Part shown: piece after piece, positions 1 to 8,326 of the stretch | How the letters are laid out: each line of letters opens with the position of its first letter | How positions within the stretch are numbered: position 1 is the stretch's first letter | Virus record (IMG/VR): IMGVR_UViG_3300026518_000006 | Span: 124,001 to 188,000 of that record | Reading direction: 5' to 3' (one strand) | DNA from: a virus | Length of the DNA: 64,000 bases | Position numbers and translations under genes: made by a program | Notes under the pieces: generated by a model | The model's database searches: none | What the model saw: the letters and a program-made list of their open reading frames with translations, nothing else | What the model was told of the DNA's origin: nothing

Positions 1-395
1 TTTTTCTTAAATCCATCTAAAATAGCGTCTGAAATCAATTTTATAGTCGTTAATTCAGGATTAATATTAACTTCCATTGAAACACCTGTATCTGTCCATT
101 TCTGTATTCTTCGTGTAACATTTATCATACTATGAGCACCGTATTGGAATTTCCCTTTATAGTACCAATATCTTGTCTTAATATAGCGTGGCAAAATCGG
201 TACACTAATATCAGCTAAAGTTTGGTAATTTAGTTTGGAGTGTGGGGGTTGCCAAGAAGCAGTAGCCCCCATCAGAATACCGCTTGATGTGTTGTGACTT
301 GCACACCCATTATCTAAGAAGTAATGGTGGTCTACCTCGACTTCAAAATCATAGGTGGGAATGGGGTCTTTTTTTGTTATTTTCTTAATTTTCAT
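1..395 (-). CDS. nrdA: NrdA C-terminal fragment with C-intein (partial, runs off window)
   Basis: Second half of a fractured class I ribonucleotide reductase large subunit. The ATG at 395 overlaps the TGA of the endonuclease gene (ATGA). Residues 1-35 form a typical C-intein ending NGCASHN. The C-extein then begins at Thr36 with TSSGILMGATASWQPP, which matches the NrdA C-terminal domain and continues directly from the ATAPN end of the N-extein in the gene at 1343-4573. Trans-splicing would restore ATAPN-TSSG. The C-terminus and redox-active cysteines lie beyond the window edge. Seen: intein end and extein continuity. Inferred: active splicing. Confidence 0.88.
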   Translation of the reverse strand, partial: MKIKKITKKDPIPTYDFEVEVDHHYFLDNGCASHNTSSGILMGATASWQPPHSKLNYQTLADISVPILPRYIKTRYWYYKGKFQYGAHSMINVTRRIQKWTDTGVSMEVNINPELTTIKLISDAILDGFKK

Positions 396-1312
396 AATAA
401 TTCCTTTAATTTATTGATTATATTTTTTAAATCTGAATTTTTGTTTATTCTGATTAATTTGTAGCCTTTTTCTAAGGCAACTTTCTCTTTCGCTTCATCA
501 TTATCGATAATTGATTGTTTATCAATTAGAAAATGGTTTACTCCTATTTCATCCTCATTATAATGATACATATACCCGTCATATTCTATTATAATTTTTT
601 TGTCCAATATTACAAAATCATAATAATATTTTCGGTCTGCTTCAACATAAAACTCTTCCATATCTTTATACCCAAAAGCGACATTCAACCCCATCCCCAA
701 ACAAAACCCCCATATAGGCAATAGAAGCTCAAGAGACTCTTTTGATGCACTCCCTTTTAATTTATTTAAAGGTGTGTATTTCCCATTATAATGTCTCAAT
801 AAAATCTCTTCATCTGATATATCAATATCATATTTTTTTCTAAAATGACTAATTATCATCTTATTGGATTGTTCGAAGTTATTTTTATAATACTTCTCGG
901 TACCTTTTTCGACACCATATCTATCGATATAACCATCTAATGTATTAGCTAATGAAACTTTTTTAGCCTTTTCAAGATATTTTTTAGTTCCTATTTCTTC
1001 ACCATACCTTGAGACGAAAGATTTCAAATCACTTGAAATTTTTCCTTTTAGTTCATTAACTTTTTCAATAGCTTCATCTTCAGAAAGATTATATCTCTCC
1101 ATTTGCTGATTAATATCATATGGATTAAACTTTCTTTTAGATTGTTTAAGGTTAAATTGTTTTCTCCCCTCTACTTCACCTAATCTGTAAATATAACTTT
1201 CTAAACTATGTCCTGTTTTTAATTTTAGTTCATTAACTTTTTCAATAGCTTCATCTTCAGAAAGATTATATCTCTCCATTTGCTGATTAATATCATATGG
1301 ATTAAATCTCAT
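392..1312 (-). CDS. Free-standing EDxHD (Vsr-like) homing endonuclease
   Basis: A 306-aa protein sitting between the two halves of the nrdA split intein. The C-terminal domain (about residues 225-306) has the Vsr-like pattern IIEYDGYMYH, then a downstream Asp, KEKVALEKGYKLIRI, consistent with the EDxHD endonuclease family found in fractured genes. The N-terminal half consists of DNA-binding-type repeats with the core Y/F-I/V-x-R-Y/L-G-x-x-x-G. Two copies of a 28-residue unit starting FNPYDINQQMERYN are encoded by an exact 84-bp direct repeat. The gene probably spreads by cutting unsplit nrdA alleles. The catalytic assignment is by motif only. Confidence 0.8.
   Translation of the reverse strand: MRFNPYDINQQMERYNLSEDEAIEKVNELKLKTGHSLESYIYRLGEVEGRKQFNLKQSKRKFNPYDINQQMERYNLSEDEAIEKVNELKGKISSDLKSFVSRYGEEIGTKKYLEKAKKVSLANTLDGYIDRYGVEKGTEKYYKNNFEQSNKMIISHFRKKYDIDISDEEILLRHYNGKYTPLNKLKGSASKESLELLLPIWGFCLGMGLNVAFGYKDMEEFYVEADRKYYYDFVILDKKIIIEYDGYMYHYNEDEIGVNHFLIDKQSIIDNDEAKEKVALEKGYKLIRINKNSDLKNIINKLKELL
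1046..1306 (-). repeat. Exact 84-bp direct repeat inside the endonuclease gene
   Basis: Positions 1046-1129 and 1223-1306 are identical over 84 bp. They encode residues 62-89 and 3-30 of the nrdA-associated endonuclease. Perfect nucleotide identity, synonymous sites included, indicates a very recent internal duplication of a DNA-recognition module rather than an old protein repeat. Confidence 0.95.
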
Positions 1313-1342
1313 AGCTAAATCTCCCTATATATTTAATGAGAG

Positions 1343-4300
1343 CTATTGCTTCTCATTGATATTTATAATATCATCACCCTCTTTCAATTCATCACAACGA
1401 ATCCAAATCTCTTCGCCATTTCTATAGACAAGTAATTTGTGATTGTAGGTGAATTCATAAGTATTTCCATCTTCAAATTCAATTTCTATAACAGGTTGTT
1501 TTCCGTTATACCAAATGCGGTTTACTTCACTTTCTCCGTTTAATGTAGGTACTTTTATTGCGTCTATACCTATCCATTGCGGAACATTCAACTCTTCTAT
1601 TTTTCTGTAGTCTATATTTTGTTCTTCAAGAATATCATAAATAGATTTATTGCCGTCTGTTGTTTTCATTTTATTATGACCACTTTGACAGTTTGGTGCA
1701 GTAGCCAATAATAGGAAATTTCTAATCCCTTTTTCTTGAATTTTTTTAGACATTTCAGACCACTTGAAACCATTTAGGCTCTCTTTATCAAGTTGTTTGG
1801 TATTTTTTCCGAACATTTTAGAATAATCGGCTTTATCAAATAAAGGATAAGCACCTTTTTTCTCTGCAAGTTGAACACTTCTCTCATAACAATACCAAGC
1901 GATTTTTTCGTAAACCTTTTCAAGCTCGTCTAAGTCTTCAGGCTTCTCATAAGATAATTTATTATAAGCCATCCAATCACCTGTGCCCAACACTCCAATA
2001 CCAACATTTCTAAGAAGTTTTGATGAATTTTCAGCTTCTTTTACGGGCATTGTTCCTGTTTCAATACTTGCATCCATCATATCAACAGCGTTGTAGCAAA
2101 CTCTCTTCAATAGTTTATCTTCAGGGTCGTTTACAATTAATCCCAAATTGATACTCAAAAGATTACAACTGTGGTATAGCCCATCACTTTCTGTACTCAT
2201 AACTCCATTTTTGTAGCTTTGAACCCACTCGGTAGGTGCTTTAGTAACACTAAACGACTCCGTACAATTCATAGTCATAACACCATTAAACATTAATGTA
2301 TGGTTTTTTGGTTCATTACCACAATAAGTTGCTCCTCTCAACCCTGTTCTATCTATATTTTTAACGGTAACAAATCTAATTGCACTTCTATTATATTCTC
2401 TCATAGTAGGCATAACTCTATAAGCTTTATATCCTAAATCTAATAGTTTGATGCACTCAGAACCTGCAATTAATAATCTATATAGAGGTTTAACCGTGTA
2501 TTCTTTTTTATCAGAAGACCCGTTATTTAGAGGCAATTTTCTTTCGCCTCCATTATGTACTTTTTGTACTTTAGAATTAATACCCATTTCTTGTAAGAAT
2601 AACATTAAATTATTAATGAAAATTTCATTAACAGATGCAAATTGGATGCTTTCACTGCCTTTATCGTTTGTTAGAGTACCATCACTATCCATAATACCTG
2701 CTAACCATTTTAACCGACTTTCTAAAGTGTAATCAGAAGTAGGAATAAAAAATCTATCTTTTAATAATCTTGTGTAACTAATGGTAGTTCTATTTTGGGC
2801 TTCATCTTCATTAAATGAAGTATAACCACTAAAGTTATTCACTAAAGCTCTTTTCTCGTGATACAAATAAATTCTTTGTATTCCATTGTTATCTTGAGAC
2901 CCATCCCCTGAAAAAAACCCATTCTCATAAGCCAAAGGTAGCACCTTGTCCCCACTTAAAACAGGCAAATCGAATTTGGCAAGTCTGTCACCTACACTCA
3001 ATTCTTCAGTTCTCTTAATAATTGGAGCTTTTCTGCTGTCATCCTGTACGACTAACCAACGGTGCGCTAATGTGGCATTTATCGTTTGATTATTTGATAA
3101 AGAAACTGTGACTAATTCATCATCATCACTTGTTTTGAAAAGCTCACTCATAGACCATTCGGTACCGTTCCATACTTCAATAGTTTGACCCGATACAGAT
3201 TCAATGTCCACATAACCTTGTTTGGTAAGAATTTTGGTATCACCTGATACACAAAGGTTGGCACTATTAGCGATTAAATCTTCACCTTTCAGGTAGTTAC
3301 ATAGATTTAGATTGTCTTTATGTGTAATATAAAAGTCGCCTGTTTCAACCCAAATTCTCAGAAACTCTTTCCAAAGTGCTTTTGCATTTTCCTTTTTGCA
3401 GTTTGTTAGTGTGCCTTTTTCGCATAAATCATAGATGGTTTCTTGTGCTTTATACAGCTCTTCATCAATCAAAGAAACAATATCAATCCCTGTTTTTGTT
3501 TTCACTTCATAACTATCAAAGAGATATACATCTTTGTTTTTTAAAACAGCATCCACAAAATAATCATCCACTACTACTTGTGGGAACAAGTCAAAACACT
3601 TATTTCTCAAGTCACCTTGTGTTTCGGATTTCATTTCAATAAAGCTATGAATATCACCGTGCCACCAATCCAAAGCAGGAGTAATAGCACCTTTTCGGAT
3701 TCCTCTTTGGTTTACCGCTACTGCAATATCATTGATTATTTTAGCCCATCTGATGATATTGTTGGCATTTGGGATATTGTCTGAGTACGAACCTTCAGGT
3801 CTTAAACCACCTAAATAAACTCCAATTCCGCCACCCTCTTTGGAGATTTTAGCCATATCCTGCCAAGTTTTTGTAATACTCTCAATATTGTCTAAGGTAG
3901 GAACAATAAAACAGCTACCTACATTACCACCTTCTCTTCTGAGATTTGATTTAAATGGTGTTGCTAATGAGATATACATTCTCTGTAGCATAGTGAAATA
4001 TTCTTTTGTCTTTTTAACTCTTTCACTTTCATCTTCAATGCCACCTAAAATCATAGACGAAGCCATATCAGAAAATTGAGGGTATTCAATAACTCCTCTT
4101 GAATTTTTTAGAATATACTTTGAGCGAAGACTTAACACCTGAGCAATATTCATATCAAAGTCGTACTTCGGGTTAATAGCCTTTTTGATTGTCTTTATAT
4201 CCTCTTCTGAAAAAGGCTTCATAATATCTTTTCTGTAATGATTTGTTCTGACCGCATATTTAATATACTCATCAAATTGGTCATATTCAAATTTTGTATT

Positions 4301-4573
4301 TTTATATACTTGTCTATGGAGTTGGTACATTGATAATCTACCTGCGACAATAGACATCTCAGGATGGTCTTGGTCTATCATTGATGTAGCTGTAGAAACT
4401 AATAAATCTTGAATATCAGAGGTTTTCATATTGTTTTTAAAATTCAGCGTTAGCTTTGCTTCCAACTCAAGTTGATTTTCTTTTAATCCTGTGTATGCGA
4501 ATTCAAGTTGTTTTTTAATTTTACTATTATCAAACGGTTTTTTTGAACCATCTCTTTTAATTACTGTTTTCAT
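1343..4573 (-). CDS. nrdA: Ribonucleoside-diphosphate reductase large subunit NrdA, N-fragment, with one contiguous intein and an N-intein
   Basis: Reduces ribonucleotides to deoxyribonucleotides for phage DNA synthesis, together with an NrdB not seen here. Residues 1-90 are an ATP-cone (VIKRDGSKKPFD). The catalytic barrel follows, with GGNVGSCFIV and WWHGDIHSFIE. A contiguous intein occupies residues 441-769, between SANL and CTESF. The extein resumes at 770-961 and ends LLLATAPN, after which a split N-intein (962-1076) runs to the stop. The C-half is encoded at 1-395. The mature enzyme therefore needs one cis- and one trans-splicing event. A middle-type promoter lies upstream at 4604-4628. 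Confidence 0.93.
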   Translation of the reverse strand: MKTVIKRDGSKKPFDNSKIKKQLEFAYTGLKENQLELEAKLTLNFKNNMKTSDIQDLLVSTATSMIDQDHPEMSIVAGRLSMYQLHRQVYKNTKFEYDQFDEYIKYAVRTNHYRKDIMKPFSEEDIKTIKKAINPKYDFDMNIAQVLSLRSKYILKNSRGVIEYPQFSDMASSMILGGIEDESERVKKTKEYFTMLQRMYISLATPFKSNLRREGGNVGSCFIVPTLDNIESITKTWQDMAKISKEGGGIGVYLGGLRPEGSYSDNIPNANNIIRWAKIINDIAVAVNQRGIRKGAITPALDWWHGDIHSFIEMKSETQGDLRNKCFDLFPQVVVDDYFVDAVLKNKDVYLFDSYEVKTKTGIDIVSLIDEELYKAQETIYDLCEKGTLTNCKKENAKALWKEFLRIWVETGDFYITHKDNLNLCNYLKGEDLIANSANLCVSGDTKILTKQGYVDIESVSGQTIEVWNGTEWSMSELFKTSDDDELVTVSLSNNQTINATLAHRWLVVQDDSRKAPIIKRTEELSVGDRLAKFDLPVLSGDKVLPLAYENGFFSGDGSQDNNGIQRIYLYHEKRALVNNFSGYTSFNEDEAQNRTTISYTRLLKDRFFIPTSDYTLESRLKWLAGIMDSDGTLTNDKGSESIQFASVNEIFINNLMLFLQEMGINSKVQKVHNGGERKLPLNNGSSDKKEYTVKPLYRLLIAGSECIKLLDLGYKAYRVMPTMREYNRSAIRFVTVKNIDRTGLRGATYCGNEPKNHTLMFNGVMTMNCTESFSVTKAPTEWVQSYKNGVMSTESDGLYHSCNLLSINLGLIVNDPEDKLLKRVCYNAVDMMDASIETGTMPVKEAENSSKLLRNVGIGVLGTGDWMAYNKLSYEKPEDLDELEKVYEKIAWYCYERSVQLAEKKGAYPLFDKADYSKMFGKNTKQLDKESLNGFKWSEMSKKIQEKGIRNFLLLATAPNCQSGHNKMKTTDGNKSIYDILEEQNIDYRKIEELNVPQWIGIDAIKVPTLNGESEVNRIWYNGKQPVIEIEFEDGNTYEFTYNHKLLVYRNGEEIWIRCDELKEGDDIININEKQ
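2267..3253 (-). mobile_element. Contiguous LAGLIDADG-type intein in nrdA
   Basis: This 329-residue intein starts at Cys441 (CVSGDTKIL) and ends FNGVMTMN before Cys770. That resembles the ends of other RIR1 inteins, which use FNGxxTxxC rather than HN-C. The N3-type motif TLAHRWLV is present. Two LAGLIDADG-like helices, LAYENGFFSGDGS and LKWLAGIMDSDGT, indicate an embedded homing endonuclease. The asymmetry with the nearby split intein shows two independent invasions of the same gene. Confidence 0.9.
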
Positions 4574-4603
4574 ATAGCCTCTTTAGTTAAGTATTTTGAT
4601 TGT

Positions 4604-4628
4604 ATTATATAGTGGTAATTTGAAGCAA
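4604..4628 (-). promoter_or_regulatory. T4 middle-type promoter for nrdA
   Basis: On the minus strand, TTGCTTCA lies 11 nt upstream of TATAAT. This matches the T4 MotA box ((t/a)(t/a)TGCTT(t/c)A) and its spacing, about 31 bp before the nrdA start. It is the only strictly T4-like MotA box I found; other putative middle promoters here use a TTTAAG box. Confidence 0.6.
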
Positions 4629-4670
4629 GTCTTAAAACCTATACTTTAGTACATCAAAAAGAAAGAAAAC

Positions 4671-5360
4671 CTAAACCTTTTTTAATCTGTCTACTATTAT
4701 ATTATCCATTTTGATTTTATTGTACTTCTTCATCTCATCAAAATATATATTTATTTTTTCTTTTTCAGCGGGATTGTCTATATTAGTGTATATCTCTTTT
4801 AATATATTATATTTTTCTTCCAATTTTTTATCATACTGCATCATAAAATACATAAAACTATAGCTCGTTTTCTTTTCCAGTAAAAATTTTTCTATTCTTT
4901 CTCTTAATTCAAGCGGAGTATTTTTTGAGCCGTACTCTCCGAATATATAATTTAACAGTATAGCACTATCACTGACATATCTCTTAGGTTTAGTTAGAAA
5001 GTATTCTATGTCTTTAGTGAGCTGTGTTTTTTCTTCTTCTGTGAGTTTATCTTGATTTCTTGTTTTGATGTTCATAGTCATCTCAAACACTGCATTTGGG
5101 TACAACTTCTCTATTTGTTCTTTGTGTTCTTCTATGAATTTCAGAGCATCTTCGTAGGTATTTCTTGCCTGTTCTACAACATATTCGATAGTGAAATTTT
5201 CTTTTAGCTCTTCAGTTTCGTGGTTACACTTGTTGTCAAAAGGATTAAATGGGTTGTGAATACCTATTTTTTTAAGAAAACAGTCATATTTGGCTATCAG
5301 TGGTTTAAAAGGAGTTAATAAAAATTTTGTAATTTGTATAATCTGTTCAAGCATAATCAC
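4671..5360 (-). CDS. Unknown protein, 229 aa
   Basis: I do not recognise this protein. It is soluble-looking, rich in Lys, Glu, Tyr and Phe, and probably helical throughout. Residues 60-110 (VEQARNTYEDALKFIEEHKE) and the C-terminal third look amphipathic. No signal peptide or clear membrane segment is visible, though the first 20 residues are hydrophobic. It is transcribed toward nrdA and preceded by the terminator of the SPFH gene, so it may have its own promoter. Confidence 0.65.
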   Translation of the reverse strand: MIMLEQIIQITKFLLTPFKPLIAKYDCFLKKIGIHNPFNPFDNKCNHETEELKENFTIEYVVEQARNTYEDALKFIEEHKEQIEKLYPNAVFEMTMNIKTRNQDKLTEEEKTQLTKDIEYFLTKPKRYVSDSAILLNYIFGEYGSKNTPLELRERIEKFLLEKKTSYSFMYFMMQYDKKLEEKYNILKEIYTNIDNPAEKEKINIYFDEMKKYNKIKMDNIIVDRLKKV

Positions 5361-5392
5361 TCTGTTTTTGATTACTTATAAAAGTTAGAAAT

Positions 5393-5408
5393 GGGTGCCG
5401 AAGCACCC
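5393..5408 (-). terminator. Rho-independent terminator after the SPFH gene
   Basis: GC-rich hairpin GGGTGC-TTCG-GCACCC on the minus strand just after the stop at 5420, with a stable UUCG-type tetraloop and a T-rich tail. It is by far the most GC-rich hairpin in this AT-rich region. Confidence 0.75.
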
Positions 5409-5419
5409 CAAACTAACCT

Positions 5420-6802
5420 TTACAGGTCATTCATTAATTTAAGGTTTGCTAAATCTTCAAGGGTTGTTTTTCCTTTGGAATCTACACCATTGTTGATGAT
5501 GACTTTATCAGGCATTTGAACAAGACCTTTTCCGTTTTTCATAGCCTCATATTTAGCTAAGTTCGTGATTTTCTTAACCTCAAGCTCCAAAATATCTTTA
5601 CGAACAGCTTCATATTTAGCTTTTTTGATTTGCGCTTCAGCAAGTCCGATATGTAGTTTGGCTTCAGCTTGATATTTAGTCGCAATTTCATTTGCCTTTT
5701 GAATAGCTTGGTTGTCTTTGGCAATCTGAAGCTCTTTCTTTTTATCAATAACCGCAAGTTTAGCCAATTTTTGTCGGTCTACAATCTCCTTTTCAGCTTT
5801 TAGTTTTGCTACTTTGACCTCTTTTTTACGCTCAATGATTTCAGCATCCGCTTTGATAAGTCTTTCTTGTTCTGCCTTTTCACGCATAGCTTGACCTTTT
5901 AGTTTAGCGGTCTTGATGTCTTCTTTTGCGTTATCTTGCTCTTGTACACTCAAGATTTTTTTAGCAACTGCTGACTTTTTAGCCACAAGAAGCTTTTCAA
6001 GAAGTGGCTCAGGAATAGGGTCAGCAAGATTTACCTGAAGTACCTTAATGCCATATTTTTCGAAAGGATTTGATGTTCTGATGATTTTGCCGTCCTTATC
6101 ACGCTTTGGCACAGCTTTCCATACCGTTACAGCTTGCTCTACAGGTTTTCCTGTAGTTTTGTCAACACCAATATCAAGTCGCCCTTTTGTAGCTTGTTCA
6201 ACCACTACTCTCTTACGCTCAGTTACATAAACGCCATTATTAACTTGGTCTTCGATTGCAGATTTAAGACCGTTTAAACCACCTTGAGTTACTTCTTCAG
6301 CTGTAAATTGTTGAGCAGTGTTGGTCGCAACATCAATCATTGTTTTTTGGTAAAGTGAATTTACCAAGTTTCTATATGAGCGAAATGATTTATCAACCAT
6401 CAAAATATGCTCGTCATCGGTAGGAAGCACAAATCTTGCTGTTAGTGGAAGTTTTGCTTCGTATGTATCTGCAAATCTAATATCGATAGGTGTATTGACC
6501 GATGTAAATTTCCCTTTATCGCCACCGTCATTTGTAAACGCTACAGTAGTATCATCCTTATAAGTTCTTTCTGTACCAATCAGAATTGGACTAAAATACC
6601 AATCAGGACCGTGATATACTGTTGTTGTACCTGTAGCTTTGTTTTGATAAACATCTGTATACCCTAGTTCTACGGTACGAAACATCGATGACACTATCAG
6701 CACCGCTATTACACTCAATATACCGTAAATACTATACTTGATGTATTTTTTAAGCGATGATAGCTTTCCTTGTGTTCTACTGTTGTTTAGAATTTCTTCC
6801 AT
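5420..6802 (-). CDS. SPFH/prohibitin-domain membrane protein
   Basis: This 460-aa protein resembles prohibitin, stomatin or HflK/C proteins, which form large membrane-anchored rings that modulate membrane proteases. Residues 21-42 form one N-terminal transmembrane helix (YGILSVIAVLIVSSMF). About 48-230 is the SPFH fold, including VELGYTDVYQN and a YRNLVNSLYQKTM-like helix. About 280-410 is a long Lys/Glu/Ala-rich coiled coil typical of flotillin-type oligomers. It ends with a terminator, so it is probably monocistronic. Its role in the phage is unknown; influencing host FtsH/HflKC or the membrane is inference. Confidence 0.82.
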   Translation of the reverse strand: MEEILNNSRTQGKLSSLKKYIKYSIYGILSVIAVLIVSSMFRTVELGYTDVYQNKATGTTTVYHGPDWYFSPILIGTERTYKDDTTVAFTNDGGDKGKFTSVNTPIDIRFADTYEAKLPLTARFVLPTDDEHILMVDKSFRSYRNLVNSLYQKTMIDVATNTAQQFTAEEVTQGGLNGLKSAIEDQVNNGVYVTERKRVVVEQATKGRLDIGVDKTTGKPVEQAVTVWKAVPKRDKDGKIIRTSNPFEKYGIKVLQVNLADPIPEPLLEKLLVAKKSAVAKKILSVQEQDNAKEDIKTAKLKGQAMREKAEQERLIKADAEIIERKKEVKVAKLKAEKEIVDRQKLAKLAVIDKKKELQIAKDNQAIQKANEIATKYQAEAKLHIGLAEAQIKKAKYEAVRKDILELEVKKITNLAKYEAMKNGKGLVQMPDKVIINNGVDSKGKTTLEDLANLKLMNDL

Positions 6803-6826
6803 TAGTTTTTTCCTTTGATTTTATCG

Positions 6827-7124
6827 GTACTATATGTACTCATAGAGATGTGACAGCAGAGCGGTACAGTAAACTCACCGACAAGTATAAAACCGTTTCC
6901 CCCTGATTTTATCTATCTTTAAACTTTAAGTCTTGACCTTTAAAATTTTAAACTTTAAGCTTTGAACTTTGAACTTTCATCTTTAAGCTTTAAAGGTTGG
7001 CACATCGCCTATTATTCCTATTTGCTGTAGAATGGATTCAAGTCCATAGATAAGTTCATAATATAGCTTATGAGGGCTGTCGATGTCTTATGTTTCGTCA
7101 CACCTCTATGAGTACATATAGTAC
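6827..7124. repeat. 298-bp element bounded by 28-bp inverted repeats
   Basis: The arms 6827-6854 and 7097-7124 are reverse complements over 28 bp with a single mismatch. The 242-bp interior has no convincing ORF. It holds a run of near-repeats built on CTTTAA(G) and CTTTGAA, and a small hairpin (ATGGA-TTCAAG-TCCAT). No target-site duplication is evident. It could be a miniature inverted-repeat element, a long-range structured RNA leader for the SPFH gene, or a remnant. This fills the gap between the genes at 6802 and 7135. Confidence 0.75.
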
Positions 7125-7134
7125 TCTTAGAAGC

Positions 7135-7743
7135 TTATAGCTTGATAGTAGTCGTAGCGTTTGATGTACTTAGTACATAATCGACTTCGTTTTGAAACTC
7201 CATAATCTCGTTTTCAAGGTTATTGATGTATTCACCTAAATTGATTTTATCAAGAAGTTCAGGAGTTCTGAGTTTTAGGTATGTTTCTGTGAAATCTTTG
7301 ATTTTATTCTTGTCCTCAATTCCCTTGAGTTGGTCATCAAGAGCTTCTTGAATCTCATTTTTCAACATTTCAACTTCATTATTAGCACTAGCAAAGTCGT
7401 GCGACAATTTTTGCAGAAGTTGGTCTTTATAATCCATTGTGTCTTTGGTTATAATGGCTTCCGCAACTGTATACTTCTTTCCGCCAATCACCACTTTTGT
7501 TTTCATATTAGAAGCGTTTATGGCACCTTTAATTTTTTCTCTTTGAGCAATGAGGTCTTCAACAGACTGTAAAGAAGATTTAGCCTCATCGGGGTCAAAA
7601 TTTCTTCGTGGTTTACCTGCTACTTGCACACCAACAAAAACATTTTGTCTGATTTTTTTGTTGATTTTTTTGTCAAGAAGTTTAAGTTCATTTAGAGCTT
7701 GTGCGACAGTGATTTCTTTTTCTTTAGTCTTTGATTTACTCAT
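7135..7743 (-). CDS. Predicted coiled-coil protein, weak resemblance to the DIP1984/septicolysin family
   Basis: About 202 aa. The first in-frame ATG (7776) overlaps a TATAAT -10 element, while the ATG at 7743 has AAAGGAAC ahead of it, so I chose the latter. The helical heptad regions and the central segment VEDLIAQREKIKGAINASN...GGKKYTVAEAI recall DIP1984-like proteins (R..IN.tN....G.T..EAI). The function of that family is not known to me. The C-terminus is acidic and helical. The family link is tentative. Confidence 0.55.
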   Translation of the reverse strand: MSKSKTKEKEITVAQALNELKLLDKKINKKIRQNVFVGVQVAGKPRRNFDPDEAKSSLQSVEDLIAQREKIKGAINASNMKTKVVIGGKKYTVAEAIITKDTMDYKDQLLQKLSHDFASANNEVEMLKNEIQEALDDQLKGIEDKNKIKDFTETYLKLRTPELLDKINLGEYINNLENEIMEFQNEVDYVLSTSNATTTIKL

Positions 7744-7774
7744 AAAAAGTTCCTTTGTTTTGTTTATAACAGAC

Positions 7775-7797
7775 ATTATACAAAATAAAAGCTTTCA
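7775..7797 (-). promoter_or_regulatory. Candidate middle-type promoter
   Basis: TATAAT (7775-7780) is preceded by TGAAAG at the 11-nt spacing seen in the TTTAAG-box promoter family of this window. The -10 overlaps the first in-frame ATG of the downstream gene, supporting the internal start at 7743. Confidence 0.4.
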
Positions 7798-7906
7798 TAC
7801 AGCTTAATACAACTTACTTTAGAAGTTTTTAGTTCCAACCAATGACTATATCCTATATCAAGGACACCACCACTAAACTTCCACATATTTAAACCTGAAA
7901 CTACTT

Positions 7907-8326
7907 TTAGGCAATCTTTCTTGCACAATTCTTCGAATTGTTTTTTTGTGATTTATATTTATCTATAGATTGTCTTATGATATTCCCACCAACCATATGC
8001 AACAAATAAAAGACACCAAGTACATTATAACCAAAATATACTAGTGTAAATAAAACAATACCGTCAAAAACATTATCTAATGTTTTTGGAACACCACCAA
8101 ACTCAAAATCTTCATCTTCTTCGATAATTTTTTTACTTAGGTAATCACCAAAGAAAATAAATAATGTTCCGATAAGTGAAATAGTCCAATAGAAAAATAT
8201 TGCGATATTATTCAAACCGTTGATGTTATATACTTCGCTGATTAAAAAAATCACAAATATTCCTATATTAACAATAATCCATTTTGCGCTTTTTAGTTGT
8301 TTTTTCGTAAAACTCGGTGCCTTCAT
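7907..8326 (-). CDS. Small integral membrane protein, 139 aa
   Basis: Not recognised. Three hydrophobic helices at about residues 15-32, 37-58 and 95-118, with an acidic loop (EEDEDFEFGG) between the second and third and a basic tail (KNNSKNCARK). The stop of the upstream gene at 8326 overlaps its ATG, so the two are translationally coupled. It heads a run of five small membrane proteins, possibly acting at the host envelope; that is inference. Confidence 0.7.
   Translation of the reverse strand: MKAPSFTKKQLKSAKWIIVNIGIFVIFLISEVYNINGLNNIAIFFYWTISLIGTLFIFFGDYLSKKIIEEDEDFEFGGVPKTLDNVFDGIVLFTLVYFGYNVLGVFYLLHMVGGNIIRQSIDKYKSQKNNSKNCARKIA

Larger units (their letters stand above)
291..1690 (-). 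mobile_element. Split intein in nrdA enclosing a free-standing homing endonuclease gene
   Basis: The N-intein is residues 962-1076 of the NrdA N-fragment (DNA 1343-1690), starting CQSGHNKM after the extein ATAPN. The C-intein is 35 aa (291-395), ending SHN before Thr+1. A complete endonuclease ORF (392-1312) lies between them. The 115/35 split is the canonical split-intein position. This is the fractured-gene layout known from environmental phage sequences, in which a split intein flanks an EDxHD endonuclease. All three ORFs are collinear on the minus strand. Confidence 0.87.

Noticed and set aside
7040-7070. Possible tRNA T-loop (GATTCAAGTCC) in the inverted-repeat element
   Set aside because: The hairpin has a 6-nt loop and no cloverleaf context on either strand.
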